Shown here piece by piece: positions 35,639 through 46,240 of a stretch of DNA of 64,000 bases (position 1 is the stretch's first letter; each line of letters starts with the position of its first letter). The stretch lies in NCBI GenBank assembly GCA_019454045.1, contig SKCR01049661.1:1-64000 (forward strand), given 5' to 3'. A model generated the notes under the pieces. It was not told the DNA's origin and searched no databases. It saw only the letters and a list, made by a program, of their open reading frames with translations. This DNA is from Zanthoxylum bungeanum. Lineage: Eukaryota > Streptophyta > Magnoliopsida > Sapindales > Rutaceae. A program made the translations under genes and the position numbers.

Positions 35639-35782
35639 ATGGCCATTAGATGCCTGGGTTTTCCACTAAGGAGGTCAGGCAAAGTTCGGGATTCAAGAGC
35701 TAGGATTCTAGACGGGAAGCGAGCAAGGCTCTACATTATCAGGCGCTGCGTGTTGATGCTGCTTTGCTGGAAAGACGAGTGA
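35639..35782 (+). CDS. DEVIL/ROTUNDIFOLIA4-like (DVL/RTFL) small peptide
   Basis: A 47-residue protein beginning MAIRCLGFPLRRSGK and ending KRARLYIIRRCVLMLLCW followed by KDE. The second half (about residues 18-46) fits the RTF/DVL domain of land plants: basic run, (A/T)R-x-YI-x-RRC-x-x-ML-x-CW. Family members are 40-140 residues, plasma-membrane associated, encoded by single exons, and alter organ shape when over-produced; the precise mechanism is unsettled. The start is the only Met before the domain in this frame and has a good context (CTCATGG). The frame is intact and ends in TGA. It sits between transposon-rich blocks with no operon-like partner. Codon use and lack of repeats around it suggest a host gene rather than a transposon part. 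Expression is not shown by the sequence. Confidence 0.88.
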   Translation: MAIRCLGFPLRRSGKVRDSRARILDGKRARLYIIRRCVLMLLCWKDE

Positions 35783-37549
35783 TTAGATCTTGATGGATGT
35801 AGTATGTTATTTATTTGTTCACCTGTAACCAGAAATCAAGAGAAAAAGTAATGGCATTGCCAAGAAAGAGACAGAGAGACAGTAAGGATAGTGATTTAAG
35901 TTCTTGCCATCTATGTAATGTCAATGAAGGTTCATTAACCTAATGTTAATCCATCACATGCATGTTCTGTCTTTATCATCGTTCTCTCTTTGTGGGTTGT
36001 TACCTATCAACATTACTTCAATATGGTTGTGTTTTCCTCAAACAAACAAACCCACATGGCCACAGCTCGTTTTCCTTTTCCTGATCGGAATTTATAACTT
36101 AATGGAAACTAATATGTCCACATAAGAAAGTTTCAAGCAAATAAATGGTATGTCAAAATCTATGCAAAATCAACTAATAATGTAAGAAGCAAAACTAGAT
36201 TTTTCTTTCATATGCTGCCTCGAAGAAAATGCTTTTGGCATCAGAAAAAATATGGGTATCTGAAATTCCATCTACACTTGCTTTTGCATCAAGATTTGCC
36301 AACCCACTTCAGAAGTAGGAAACATCCTTGAATTGCCTAACTATGTGAATTATCAGTCTTCTATAATAAAATTAGGCACATCAATACTTCGACTTTACTC
36401 CAGTTTTACTTGGACACCACACTGCACCTCATTAAACCAGAAAAGGAAATGATATTGACGACTAAAATTCAATTAATATGTTTCGCACCAAGATTTACCC
36501 AACAACTATGTGGGAAACATTCCTTGAGAATCAAGTCACTCCCTAACGGTTAAGGCACGACGATAGACTTTGTCATATGCAGCAGAAAAATTCTCATTTT
36601 GGCGGCATTTAAATTTGTCTTATCTAATTATGCTAGACAAAGATACAACCACCATCATCTAAACATCGATCCACACTCTCTACCACCAAGATCCCTTCCT
36701 AATAACTCGCTAACCACAAAAATAAATGCAAAAACCAATAATTCGGCAAATAACTGACATTCCGAAAATCAGGCTTTGGTGGCATTCATGTACCACATCA
36801 CGCAGCATGAACCCGGAGAAAGATGAAAAAAAAAATTAAACATATAAACCCAGACTTCAGAATCAAGATTTCCCTACCAATTCTGAGAAGTAAGATAGTT
36901 CTGAATTCATAGCCGCGGAATCAACATTTTATACCACTTTCCATAAGAATTACGACAAAGGAAATGAAAGAGGGAAAAAAAAAGATGAATCAAACATACA
37001 CACACAAACGGTGAATCTTACTTCTTCATATCTTAGCAGTATCTCAAAGTTGTCTCTTGTCTGTCAGAGTTTGATTGAAAAGGTTTTCAAAAATGAAGAA
37101 CAATCATAAAGCTGAACACATATACTTAAAATTGCCATGCTATTCAACATCTGAAGTCACTGATATAAAATCCTGAAAACTTTTAAAGGACTTACTATAT
37201 TCAGCTCTTAATGCTAATGCAGGTGAACAAGATTTAGCCTCTCAACTCTCCATTAACTTAAACATCACCAATCCGTATAAATCTACGTCAAGACCCAGTG
37301 AATGAATTAGAAATTAATGCCCCATCATGAAGAAAGAATAGTAAACTGATATTTTGACCAAAGGCAAAATCTAGCTTCGAATTGTGCAACATTCTTTCAA
37401 CTTCAACAACAAACAGAGTTCTACTTGGTTCTCACTCTTAAGATCTCAGCAATTAAAAGCAATAACTCTACCAGAAAGTGGTCTTAGATCACCTCATATA
37501 AGAACTATTAAAAAAACAGCCAGAGAAAATCAGCAACCACAAGTCTAAC
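35783..37549. other. Intergenic DNA, nothing recognised
   Basis: AT-rich, with short A tracts. No gene, RNA or repeated element was supported. Parts may be untranslated or intronic sequence of either neighbouring gene; this cannot be told from the sequence alone. Confidence 0.4.
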
Positions 37550-37946
37550 CAATGTTGTTAAAGGCGCAAGGCGCAAAGGGTCCTAGGGCCTAGGCGCACG
37601 CCTCAAGGCACAAGGCGCGCGCTTGATGAAAATGAGGCGCAAATTGAAAAAAGAATATAAGTATCTAGTCAACTAAAACAAAGAGAAATCATTGAAAACA
37701 TATAAAAAAAACAATTACTGATAATACAAATTAATTTGTTTGTCAAAATTTGAAGCCAACCCCAAAACATATCTTAATTTATTGAATAAATATTGTACAA
37801 TTTGATTTTGGGTTGGGTGAGTCAATTAGGGTTGGGGTTTTCTCACAGATTTTTATGAGGCTCACCTAGGTGCATCTAAAAGGTGCGAGCCTTTGTGCCT
37901 AGGCACACGCCTGATGAAGGTCGTCTGACCTGACCTTTCATAAGGT
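37550..37946. repeat. GGCGC-rich transposon remnant
   Basis: It begins CAATGTTGTTAAAGGCGCAAGG, with clustered GGCGC and CCTAGGCGCACGCC words. A second cluster lies at 37855-37920 with GTGCCTAGGCAC-type palindromes. The opening resembles the hAT-type end at 39072, suggesting a related non-autonomous element whose other end is not identified. Confidence 0.45.
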
Positions 37947-37954
37947 GCAGTGGT

Positions 37955-39072
37955 CAGTGTTTAAAACGCCTCTCGGCGTCGGCGCGTCGAGGCGCCCGCC
38001 TCTGGCGGCATTTAGAGTTTTCCCACGTCATAGCGCGTGAGGCGGCTTTGAAGAAGAGAAATTATTGTTGCAGAAAGCGAAGATGTGACGTGTGGGTGGA
38101 AATCAACAAAATTTTTCTCATTCAACTCTCTCTCTCTCTCTCACGAAGATCTCTCTCTGGTTTCAGATTTCTCTCGCACGAAACTCTCTCTTTGGTTTCA
38201 AATTTCCCTCACGCCAAGGAGAAGATGAAGAAATGAAGAAGAAGAAGAAGAAGAAATCACACCAAGTGGTTGTCATCAAAAATGAAGAAATGAAAGAAGA
38301 AGATGAAGTGACGTGAAAACTGCTTTTTTCCATTTCTTTTATTAATTTTTTTTATTAAAAAATTAATTATGTTCTAAATGTATGGTGTAAAGTTGTTTCT
38401 AAATGTATTGTAAAATGTCATGGATTTAAATTTACTTTATTGTAAATGTATGGTGCACAACTATTTGTAAATGTATTGTAAAGTGTGATGGATTTAAAAT
38501 TATCCATTTAATTTTGAAGAGTTGTATCTAGTCGTGGATTTCAATGATGTGTGCCAACTGCCAATTATAAGAAAATTTAAATTATGTGGGTAACAACTGT
38601 AATCACTTTCAATTATTTTATATTCAATAAAAAAGAAAGCCAGCGACAAATTTTTTTTTAACTTTCCATGCCTTTTCACGTGGTATTGTGGGTCCATTAT
38701 CCATGATTTTGACTTGTTACTTTAGTTTGTTAATGAGTATTTAGTTTATTCTAATTTATTTTTTCAAATTTATTATTCTTATATATTTGATTCTGATATG
38801 AATATGTTTCAAGTAGAATATGGGATCCAAACCTGTGAATAATTTTTATTTAGAGACAATATTCTTATACTAGTGAAATTTTAAATTTCTTATTTGTCAT
38901 TTTTTTATAATAAATTTATTATTAATCAGGAATCATCATTTCATCAAGTTACAAAAATTATTAATTTTTTTTGGCGTTTGGAATGAGGCGCCCGCCTCTC
39001 CGCCTTAAGACGGTCCGCCTCGGGCCTCAAAAGCTGACCGCCTCGAGGCGTTATCCATATTTTTGAACATTG
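37955..39072. mobile_element. Non-autonomous hAT-like element
   Basis: 1118 bp with ends CAGTGTTTAAAACGCCTC and, on the other strand, CAATGTTCAAAAATATGG...AACGCCTCGAGGCG. It is flanked by GCAGTGGT (37947-37954) and GCGGTGGT (39073-39080), an 8-bp duplication with one difference, as expected for the hAT superfamily. Both ends are packed with GGCG/CGCC subterminal words. The interior has a CT/GA-rich stretch and no transposase; the open frames near 38048-38316 are low-complexity (poly-Lys/Glu). Confidence 0.75.
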
Positions 39073-39756
39073 GCGGTGGTCTAAGCCTGAATCTGAGGCG
39101 CGAACTATTATGGATGGAGGAGAAAGGATGAGGGGGGCTGAAAAAGAAGAGGATATCATACCAAAAACAAGAACCATACTACAGGGATTTGCAGGATGAA
39201 AGACAATTTAAAAACCTTCGAGCAATTATTGGTTCAGCCGTCCCTGGCATTGAACGGTAGAGGAAATTATTAATATTAAGATAATAAAACAACCAAGAAA
39301 ACGGCAAGTCCACCACCAAAATCCATTTATGGTTAGCAAAAATCTTCAAAACTTGAGACAAAAGGCAGTCTAAATGTCGGACCTAAACAAAGTAGGAAAG
39401 ACATTTTGATCTCCATAAACTGGTACAAGCACGAACCTTTATGAAACCATAAAGGATTGGATCAAGAATCAATGAGGCCCCTCCAAAATCACAACTCGAG
39501 ATGAAAATAAATCATCTAACGCAATAAGATCATGAATATAACACATAGCTCAATCTATTACTAGGGGAAAAAATACATTTCTAATCAGGCTAAGCACACA
39601 AATAAAAAGAAAAAAAAACTGTGATTCAAATTGATCAACCCCAAGTTTCTACAAAGTTGTACACGCGTTAAGATACACACTCGTACAAAACGAAGTTTGA
39701 AAAAAAAAGAAGCAAATTGTTCCAAGGAGAAAACAAAACAAACCCGGGAAGATGAG

Positions 39757-40014
39757 TTATGGAAGCTTATTGACATCGGAAACGGTAGTGGTGGCGGGCT
39801 GGGCGTCGAGGTCGTAGCCATCGTGGACCGTGGGACGGGAGAGCGTGAGAGGTCGGTCCTTAGCCTCATCCTCGTCTTCGAATTCGGCGGTGCTGAGGTT
39901 GATGCAGGAGCACCGCTCCAGCGAGGCGAAGAATGCGGTGGCCACGTTGACGCCAACCCAGTTGGCTACCCGGTCCAGCTTATCGCACGACATAAAGTCG
40001 CAGGGCTTGTCCAT
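39757..40014 (-). CDS. Conserved-looking plant small protein, function unknown
   Basis: An 85-residue protein starting MDKPCDFMSCDKLDRVANWV and ending SDVNKLP. Residues 13-32 are hydrophobic to amphipathic (RVANWVGVNVATAFFASL), followed by a Cys pair in ERCSCINL, an acidic patch EFEDEDEAKDRP at 44-55 and a polar tail. Four cysteines lie in the first 37 residues. The frame is intact with normal base composition and no repetition elsewhere in the window, and GC content is higher than the surroundings, which supports a real exon. I have an impression of similar proteins in other plants but cannot name a family or function. The start is the first ATG in frame, with a leader of ordinary plant composition to about 40140. 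Overlapping frames in the other strand and phase are shadows. Confidence 0.6.
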   Translation of the reverse strand: MDKPCDFMSCDKLDRVANWVGVNVATAFFASLERCSCINLSTAEFEDEDEAKDRPLTLSRPTVHDGYDLDAQPATTTVSDVNKLP

Positions 40015-40329
40015 CGCTCAGATCGATTAACTGATCGATAGTTTCTGGGTGATGTTTGATTCGAACTTCACGGTGGGAGAGAAGAATCAAGAGTTCTTTT
40101 TTCCTCTTCTTTTTGTTTGTTGCTATTTTTGTCAGGGGGGCCTTGTTTTTGTTTTTTGTCAGCTGATGTGTTGCATAGGTGATGATTGCTATTTTTAATT
40201 TATCTACAAATACAATTTTTATCTACAAATCTATCTCAAGTTCTTAGAATTTATATAAGATCGAAATTAGTTATAAAATTATTATATCACATATTTCACA
40301 ATAATCTCTGTTATAGTCACTTTTATACC

Positions 40330-40690
40330 TTAATTATATTGGTACTGAAAATTATGTTATATATATCTCAGTCATATTATTTACCTTTAATCACATTATT
40401 TATCTCAATTATATCGACGAGTATCAATCACATTTATGACCTCATTCACATTAGTTACTTCAGTCACATTGGCAATCATCATTCACGTTGTTGACCTCAG
40501 TCACATTAGTTATCTCAGTCACATTATCGATCATTAGCCACATTGAGCACAATCATAATTGTGACACCAATCACATTATCGACCCTCATTCACACTTGTG
40601 ACCTCAATCACATTAGTTATCTTAATCACATTATCGACCTCATGCACATTGAGAATAATCACATTTGTGACATGAGTCAAATTAAGATTG
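40330..40690. repeat. Short-period tandem array (TCACATTA units)
   Basis: Irregular repeats of about 18-19 bp such as TCACATTAGTTATCTCAG, alternating with TCACATTATCGACCTCAT. More than fifteen CACATT words occur. Non-coding. Confidence 0.75.
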
Positions 40691-41153
40691 TATTTCTTTT
40701 ACCTACAATCACAAATTGACTGTCAATTTGGTGTGTGTTTGAGTGTTATTTATTTAAACATAGTAAAAATATGACTATAAGTGATTTTATCAGTACAAAA
40801 AAACCACAGATAATATTTAGTGTGTATTTAAAATAAAAATATGAGCTTTCAAAACTCAGTGTCCAAATAGAAGATAATAAGTTAAAATATATCTGAGCTT
40901 TCACACTATTTTTTTAAAGTAAAAAGTAATATTCACATGCACAATAATTGATAATTATTTTGCTTTATGAGGATATAAGGGAAAAAAAATTAGGGAGAAT
41001 CTCTTATTAGTCAAAAAAATGATTAAAGAGTAATAAAGTACGACTAAAGAAAAATAAAATTATAGGATTAAATATGAAACAAGTTAAAATGTAAGGTTTT
41101 TAAATAATAAGTGATGAAAAATATAGTTTTTTTTTAATAAATTTATATATATG
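40691..41153. other. AT-rich flank of Tat-3, nothing recognised
   Basis: No gene or repeat supported. The last five bases before the LTR are ATATG, the candidate target duplication. Confidence 0.4.
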
Positions 41154-44100
41154 TGTAGGCACTGCATTTTTGCATGTAAGTCCCTATGATGAGTCTCATT
41201 TGGAGACACTACCTTTTAAGTCGAGGAAGTCGCGGGAAACGGACGTCGGAAGGGAATCGGTATTTTATTAGATTTTATTCACTTGTTTAGTTTCGGGCTC
41301 ACTTGTTGGACCTCCGTTTTAAAGCACATTTAGCCCAAAAACCCCATAAGCTATTTAACCTCGGCCCAAGACCCTTGAAATACAAAACCAAGCCCATCTC
41401 ACCCAAGCTCAATCCAAAAAATAATTAAAACATGTCACAAATTAAATTAAATTAAAAAAACAATTAAATTGAGATTAAATGAAATTAAACTAAATCTAAG
41501 TTAAATTAAATTAAAATCTAATTAAAATCTAATTCCAAAATTAAATAAGTCATTTCCAAAATTAAATAAATCACTCACCTAATTTAATATATTACCCCAC
41601 CAAAAATACAAATATCCTTTCCCTTTTTAAATAAATTAAATACCTCCCTTATTTACTTGATCTTTCTTTCCTTATTTTAAAAATTCCATGCACAATGCAT
41701 AACCCTAATTCCCCTACCCTCTCACTATAAATATAACACAAAACCATATTCCCCTCATAGACTATTCACGGCCAAAACAAAAATATAAACCAAGGGCTCT
41801 CTTTCTGAAACAAATAAATAAATAAACACTCGACAACCGAGAATAATAAAACCCTAAACAACAGCCCCTGGCCATTGCCCTCACGCCCTTGGCTTCACGC
41901 CATCACCAAACCAACAACTCCATGCACCTGACCCTTCAACCAGCCAACATCTTGCTTTAACGCCTGCTTCATACGTCCCTCAAATCCCATAACAGCCTGC
42001 ACGCGTCTCACCCTCACCCTTCACTCAACACGCACTCATGTAACTCATCAACCCTAAACAAACAAGATCAACACCTTTAACCAAGCCCTACACTCAACGC
42101 AGCCTTCACACCGTAAGCCTCAAAGCCATGCACGAATAGCACACTCACACACCAAGCAGATCACCTCAAAGCCACAATCCACATTGCAGCCACACTGCCC
42201 ACGTAACTGACCCTCTCTCCACGCCACATAGCCTCCCTTCACTAGCCTCAACTCCACGTGAAACACCCCCTGAAACCTCTTATATCACCGTGAAAATAGC
42301 CTGGAACAGTCCCTCAATAACCGACCAAAACAGTAACAAGAAAGGCACCCAAAACAGTCCCCGAAACTGCCCAAAACTGCACCCGAAACAGTCCCTGAAA
42401 CTGCACCCGAAACAGCAGCCCCAACCCCATAAAAAAACCCAAAAAAAGTCCCCTAATATTACCAAAAACAGCAGCAAAACAGCAGCGAAACGGAGCGAAA
42501 ACAGCAGCAAAACAGTGGTAAAACGGAGTGAAAACAGCGAGGAAAAAAGTGAACCAGCGAACCAGAAAAGTTGTGGATTTTTAGCCTTTCCGACAGCCTC
42601 GTAACGTGCTTCCGAGAGTAGACATAAAAGGTTAGACCTGAGGGCACTTTTTACATCTATTTTCATTCGTATTTTTATTGTTTATTATTTGCATGAGTAT
42701 TGTGGAATGATGTGTGTTGTGGCCCTTGAATAAAATGGAAAATGTGTCGCCTCTTGTGGTATATAGGATGGAAACCCATACGTAAACTCCGTAGCTGAAT
42801 CTGAATGGACGGTAGTGCGGTATGTACTTGGGATACAACTCCACGTACCACTTGAGCAAACGGCACATATTTCGATTTATTTTGTCTTGTTTGTTTATTA
42901 TCCGTTATTTAATTTCCGCATGTTATTTGTTTGTGTAATGATGAGATAAATCGCATGGGCTTAGTAAGTTGGATTAAAGGTCCTCCATTTCGAAGGGTTA
43001 AAATCTTTTACCACGATGCTTTGCCGCGCCGGATGATGTATATTCGGTTGAATGTAAGATGTGTTCAATCGGGTATACAAAGTCCGATATTGTTGTCTTT
43101 ATTTTTTATATGCATTATGTTATTAGCGCATGGGCTTAGTAAGTTAGATTAAAGTTCCTCCATGTCGAGGGGTTAAAATCCTTTACCACGATACTTCGCC
43201 GCGCCTTTTACTTTGTTATTTTCTTTTCTTTGTATGTCATCTTCTTGCATAATCATGCATCATGTTGCATCGCGCATGGGCAAATCAAGTTGGATTAAAG
43301 GTCCTCCACTTTGAGGGATCGAAAACCTACGGGCTACCTTTACCACGATGTTTTGCCGCGCCGGACAAAGTACATTCGATTGGATGTGAGATACGTTCAA
43401 TCGGACATTTGAAGTCCTATATAGATGTGGGCATATGTCGCATCTCTTTTCTTTCACTTCCATTATTTAACTTTCAAATCGCATCATGGCACGTTTATTT
43501 TGATGTACAATTGCCTCTTTGGTTATTTCTTTGCATTATATACCTATTTGTTTCTCTTTATTACGTATGATTGTGCAACTGCCATTTGTTTGCATTTCCG
43601 TGTCCATGAATGTAATGTGCTTATGAAATTGTATGCTTGCCGTATTTCAATTTATCTTTATGCATGCAAATTCAGACATAGATTATATGCAAATAGATTG
43701 TATGCAAATTTGGACATAGATTGTATGCAAATATGTTGTATGTAAATTTGGACATAGATTGTATGCAAATAGGTTGTATGCAAATTTGGACATAGATTAC
43801 ATGCAAATAGGCTGTATACAAATATGAAAATATGTTACATGTGAACTTAGATGAACTTTTGATTTATGCATGCGGACATAGAAATAGAATACCCTTAGGA
43901 ATATATGTTGCTAGACTCTATTAAATTATTGCACAAATCATTTTAATACAAGTGGCATAAGTAAGGGACCATTCCGAACCCAGCGGTTTGAGGTCTTCCC
44001 TTGCGAGGGGTGAGTGCGGCCTTAAATCATTTTCCCGGTTCACACCGGGTGGCGACTCCTTTATTCTCCGGTTTAGTCCCCCGCGGGCTACTCCGTACTC

Positions 44101-44155
44101 CCAACCGAGCCGCGAGCCCGGAACAGCATGCGTCGCCCAGTTTCTGTGTCCCACA
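41154..44155 (+). repeat. Tat-3 5' LTR
   Basis: About 3.0 kb, TGTAGGCACTGCATTTTTGC...GTGTCCCACA. Its ends and several blocks match the LTRs at 262-2767 and 16062-19147 in reverse. Inside, a CAG/GAAAC-rich stretch occupies 42300-42560. Three diverged copies of a GCATGGGCTTAGTAAGTT unit lie at about 42953, 43130 and 43273, and a 38-bp array (TTTGGACATAGATTGTATGC) lies at 43660-43830. Confidence 0.88.
41726..41733 (+). promoter_or_regulatory. TATA box of the Tat-3 LTR
   Basis: TATAAATA in the context CTCACTATAAATATAACAC, about 570 bp into the LTR. AACCCTAA-type motifs occur before (41701) and after it (41850, 42051). Confidence 0.55.
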
Positions 44156-44158
44156 GTC

Positions 44159-44176
44159 TGGCGACTCCACTAGGGA
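44159..44176 (+). other. Primer-binding site of Tat-3 (tRNA-Arg)
   Basis: TGGCGACTCCACTAGGGA, three bases after the LTR end. One change from the site at 241-258. Confidence 0.85.
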
Positions 44177-44700
44177 TAGAGAATCGGCCCCGAAATAATG
44201 TCTTGTAATATTATGATTTGTGCTTTAAGTTAACCATTCCTATAGTGGGTTGAAAGGGGTTTAATCAAAGGCACTTTTAAGGCTAGGTAATGGTTTGGTG
44301 TCTTCCTTCACTCACTACCTTTCTATAAGGAAAAGCCGTGAAGGCACCTAGATAATCATCTACTCGTAGCCTACTGTGATGGACTAATTTGGAGGACTCG
44401 TTGTTTATTCCTGACACCAAACGATAAGAGCCTAAGAGGCTTGGGTACTTAAGAGAGCCTCGCTCCACCCTCCCTCTGGGGAATCTACAACGGGAAATCC
44501 ATTTGACAGTCAGTCATACACCATAGCTCGTTGGCACGTACCTTAGTGTATAAAAAATGGTGTGCTCACTTGGTCGTTCGGACCCTTGAGTGGGGAGACC
44601 TAATTATGGGTAATCCTTCGTCAGCGAGAGCCTTTGTCCACACCCTCGTAAACCTACATGTGAACCTTAGTCGTAGAACTAATAAGAATTATTTACTTGT

Positions 44701-45135
44701 GCTTGTGTTTGGGAACATGGTCGTTTGGATCCATTCGGACCTTTTGTCATGAGGTATGGGCTTGTTGGGCCATTTAAACTGGGACAAGAACATATCTTAT
44801 GATGATTGGGCCAAAAGCTTCTAAAACGCCAATGGGCCATTATATGCTTGTGTTTGGGAACATTGTCGTTTGAATCCATTCGGACCTTTTGTCATGAGGT
44901 ATGGGCTTGTTGGGCCATTTAAACTGGGATAAGAACGTATCTTATGATGATTGGGCCAAAAGCTTCTAAAACGCCAATGGGACATTATATGTTTGTGTTT
45001 AGGAACATTATCATTTGGATATGGTTGGACTTCTTGCCATGAGATGTGAACTTGTTGGGCCATTTAAACTGGGACGAGTTCACTCCTATGACAGTTAGCC
45101 CAAAAGCTTCTAAAATGATGATGGGCCGATTTGTG
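44701..45135 (+). repeat. Three 145-bp tandem repeats in the Tat-3 leader
   Basis: Units start at 44701, 44846 and 44991 with (G/A)CTTGTGTTTGGGAACAT or its variant; the third copy is the most diverged. Each includes TGGGCCATTTAAACTGGGA. Reading frames through them on the minus strand repeat with the unit and are not genes. Confidence 0.9.
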
Positions 45136-45220
45136 TGAAAATTTTAATGAGTTGGTATATTCATTGTATCGCATGCATCTCATTCATCTCATGCATACAT
45201 ATATCATGTTAACACCCTCT

Positions 45221-46240
45221 ATGTCTATAAAAGACATCATAGATTCTCGTTAGGTTAGGGGAGAGGGAAGACTCACTAAAAGACCGGTAACAGATATTAG
45301 TACATCTGATAACGAGGTATCCCGGATAGATCAGTTGGAAAACGGTCTCGCCAAAATAACTGAACAGTTGCAAGCCTTGACTACTGTTGTGGCTGGTATG
45401 GCTGTACCCCGTACTGGGGGAAGTTCTGAGAATGTGAGGCGCGAGGAGCCTCGAATGGGTTGGGGGATGATATCCCCGCTTTTGATGACGACATGGCAGA
45501 GTATGCAACAGGCAGAGTGATTGGGTCTCAGGCAGAATTTCAGAAGCTTCAGGATCAGGTTGAAACAGTTACCAGCAAAATGAGGGGTAAACATGAAGAG
45601 TTGTTAGATTATGAGGCAATGACCTTCGAAGAACAGTTGTCAGCTCAGTTCAAAATGCCGGATATGGCTAAGTTCAACGGGAATGGGGATCCGAGGGTCC
45701 ATCTCCGTCAGTATGTTTCAGTTATGAGTTCAGTGGGTTTATCCAAACGTCAAGTGCAGAAAATGTTTGGGATGTCACTTGAGGGAGCGCCGGTAGTTTG
45801 GTATCACAGCCTTGAGAAGAAGATTAAGGAAGATTGGAGGGAACTGGCTGATGCTTTTCTGAAGCAATATGTTACAGATTTGGAAATTGATTTGTCACTC
45901 CGTGATTTGGAGAACACTAAGCAGAAGCCGGAGGAAAGCTTCAAGGAGTATGTAGACCGCTGGAGAAGCCAGCTTCTGAAAATGCAGACTCGGCCCTCTG
46001 AGAAGGACCAGATTAAAGTGATCATCAAGGGCACTAAGCCCTCGATCTATGGCAAGTTGAGGAGGATGACTTCAATGATTACTGATTTCCGACAGTTGAG
46101 AGAGACTGTTATGGATATTGAAGAAGAGGAGGCTAAAAATAGAAAGTTTTATGGCCAGAATATAAGAACTTTTGGGGGGCCTTCTGAGACCAAGCCCGCT
46201 ACTGCCAAGGTCGCTACCGTCAAGAACAGGCGATTCTCCA
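45221..46240 (+). pseudogene. Tat-3 gag (retrotransposon capsid), broken
   Basis: Likely start ATG 45221 (MSIKDIIDSR), followed at once by TAG 45251-45253. The same frame then continues to a run of five G (45462-45466), after which the next frame must be taken (DDIPAFDDDMAEYATGR onward). The main capsid domain (about 45640-46130) has the Retrotrans_gag pattern: KFNGNGDPRVHLRQY, VVWYHSL, W-x-x-L-x-x-x-F-x-x-x-Y and FKEYVDRW. It is cut off at 46240 after KNRRFS by the Copia-E LTR, before any zinc knuckle or protease. A capsid protein for a virus-like particle is the expected role of the intact gene. Confidence 0.88.

Larger units (their letters stand above)
41154..46240 (+). mobile_element. Tat-like element 3, 5' part, interrupted by Copia-E
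   Basis: A 5' LTR (41154-44155), a spacer GTC, a tRNA-Arg PBS, a leader with tandem repeats and a broken gag. It is cut at 46240/46241 by the terminus of the minus-strand Copia-E LTR. The rest of the element should resume beyond Copia-E, outside the window; CTCCA (46236-46240) would be the duplicated target. Confidence 0.85.

Noticed and set aside
38048..38316. Small coding genes inside the hAT element
   Set aside because: The frames are CT/GA low-complexity sequence giving poly-Ser/Leu or poly-Lys/Glu.
39585..40041. Other frames overlapping the 39757-40014 gene
   Set aside because: They are in other phases or strands of the same GC-rich exon and have Ser/Pro- or Arg/Gly-biased composition.
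43260..43745. Open frames in the Tat-3 LTR
   Set aside because: They consist of diverged sub-repeats of the LTR without domains.
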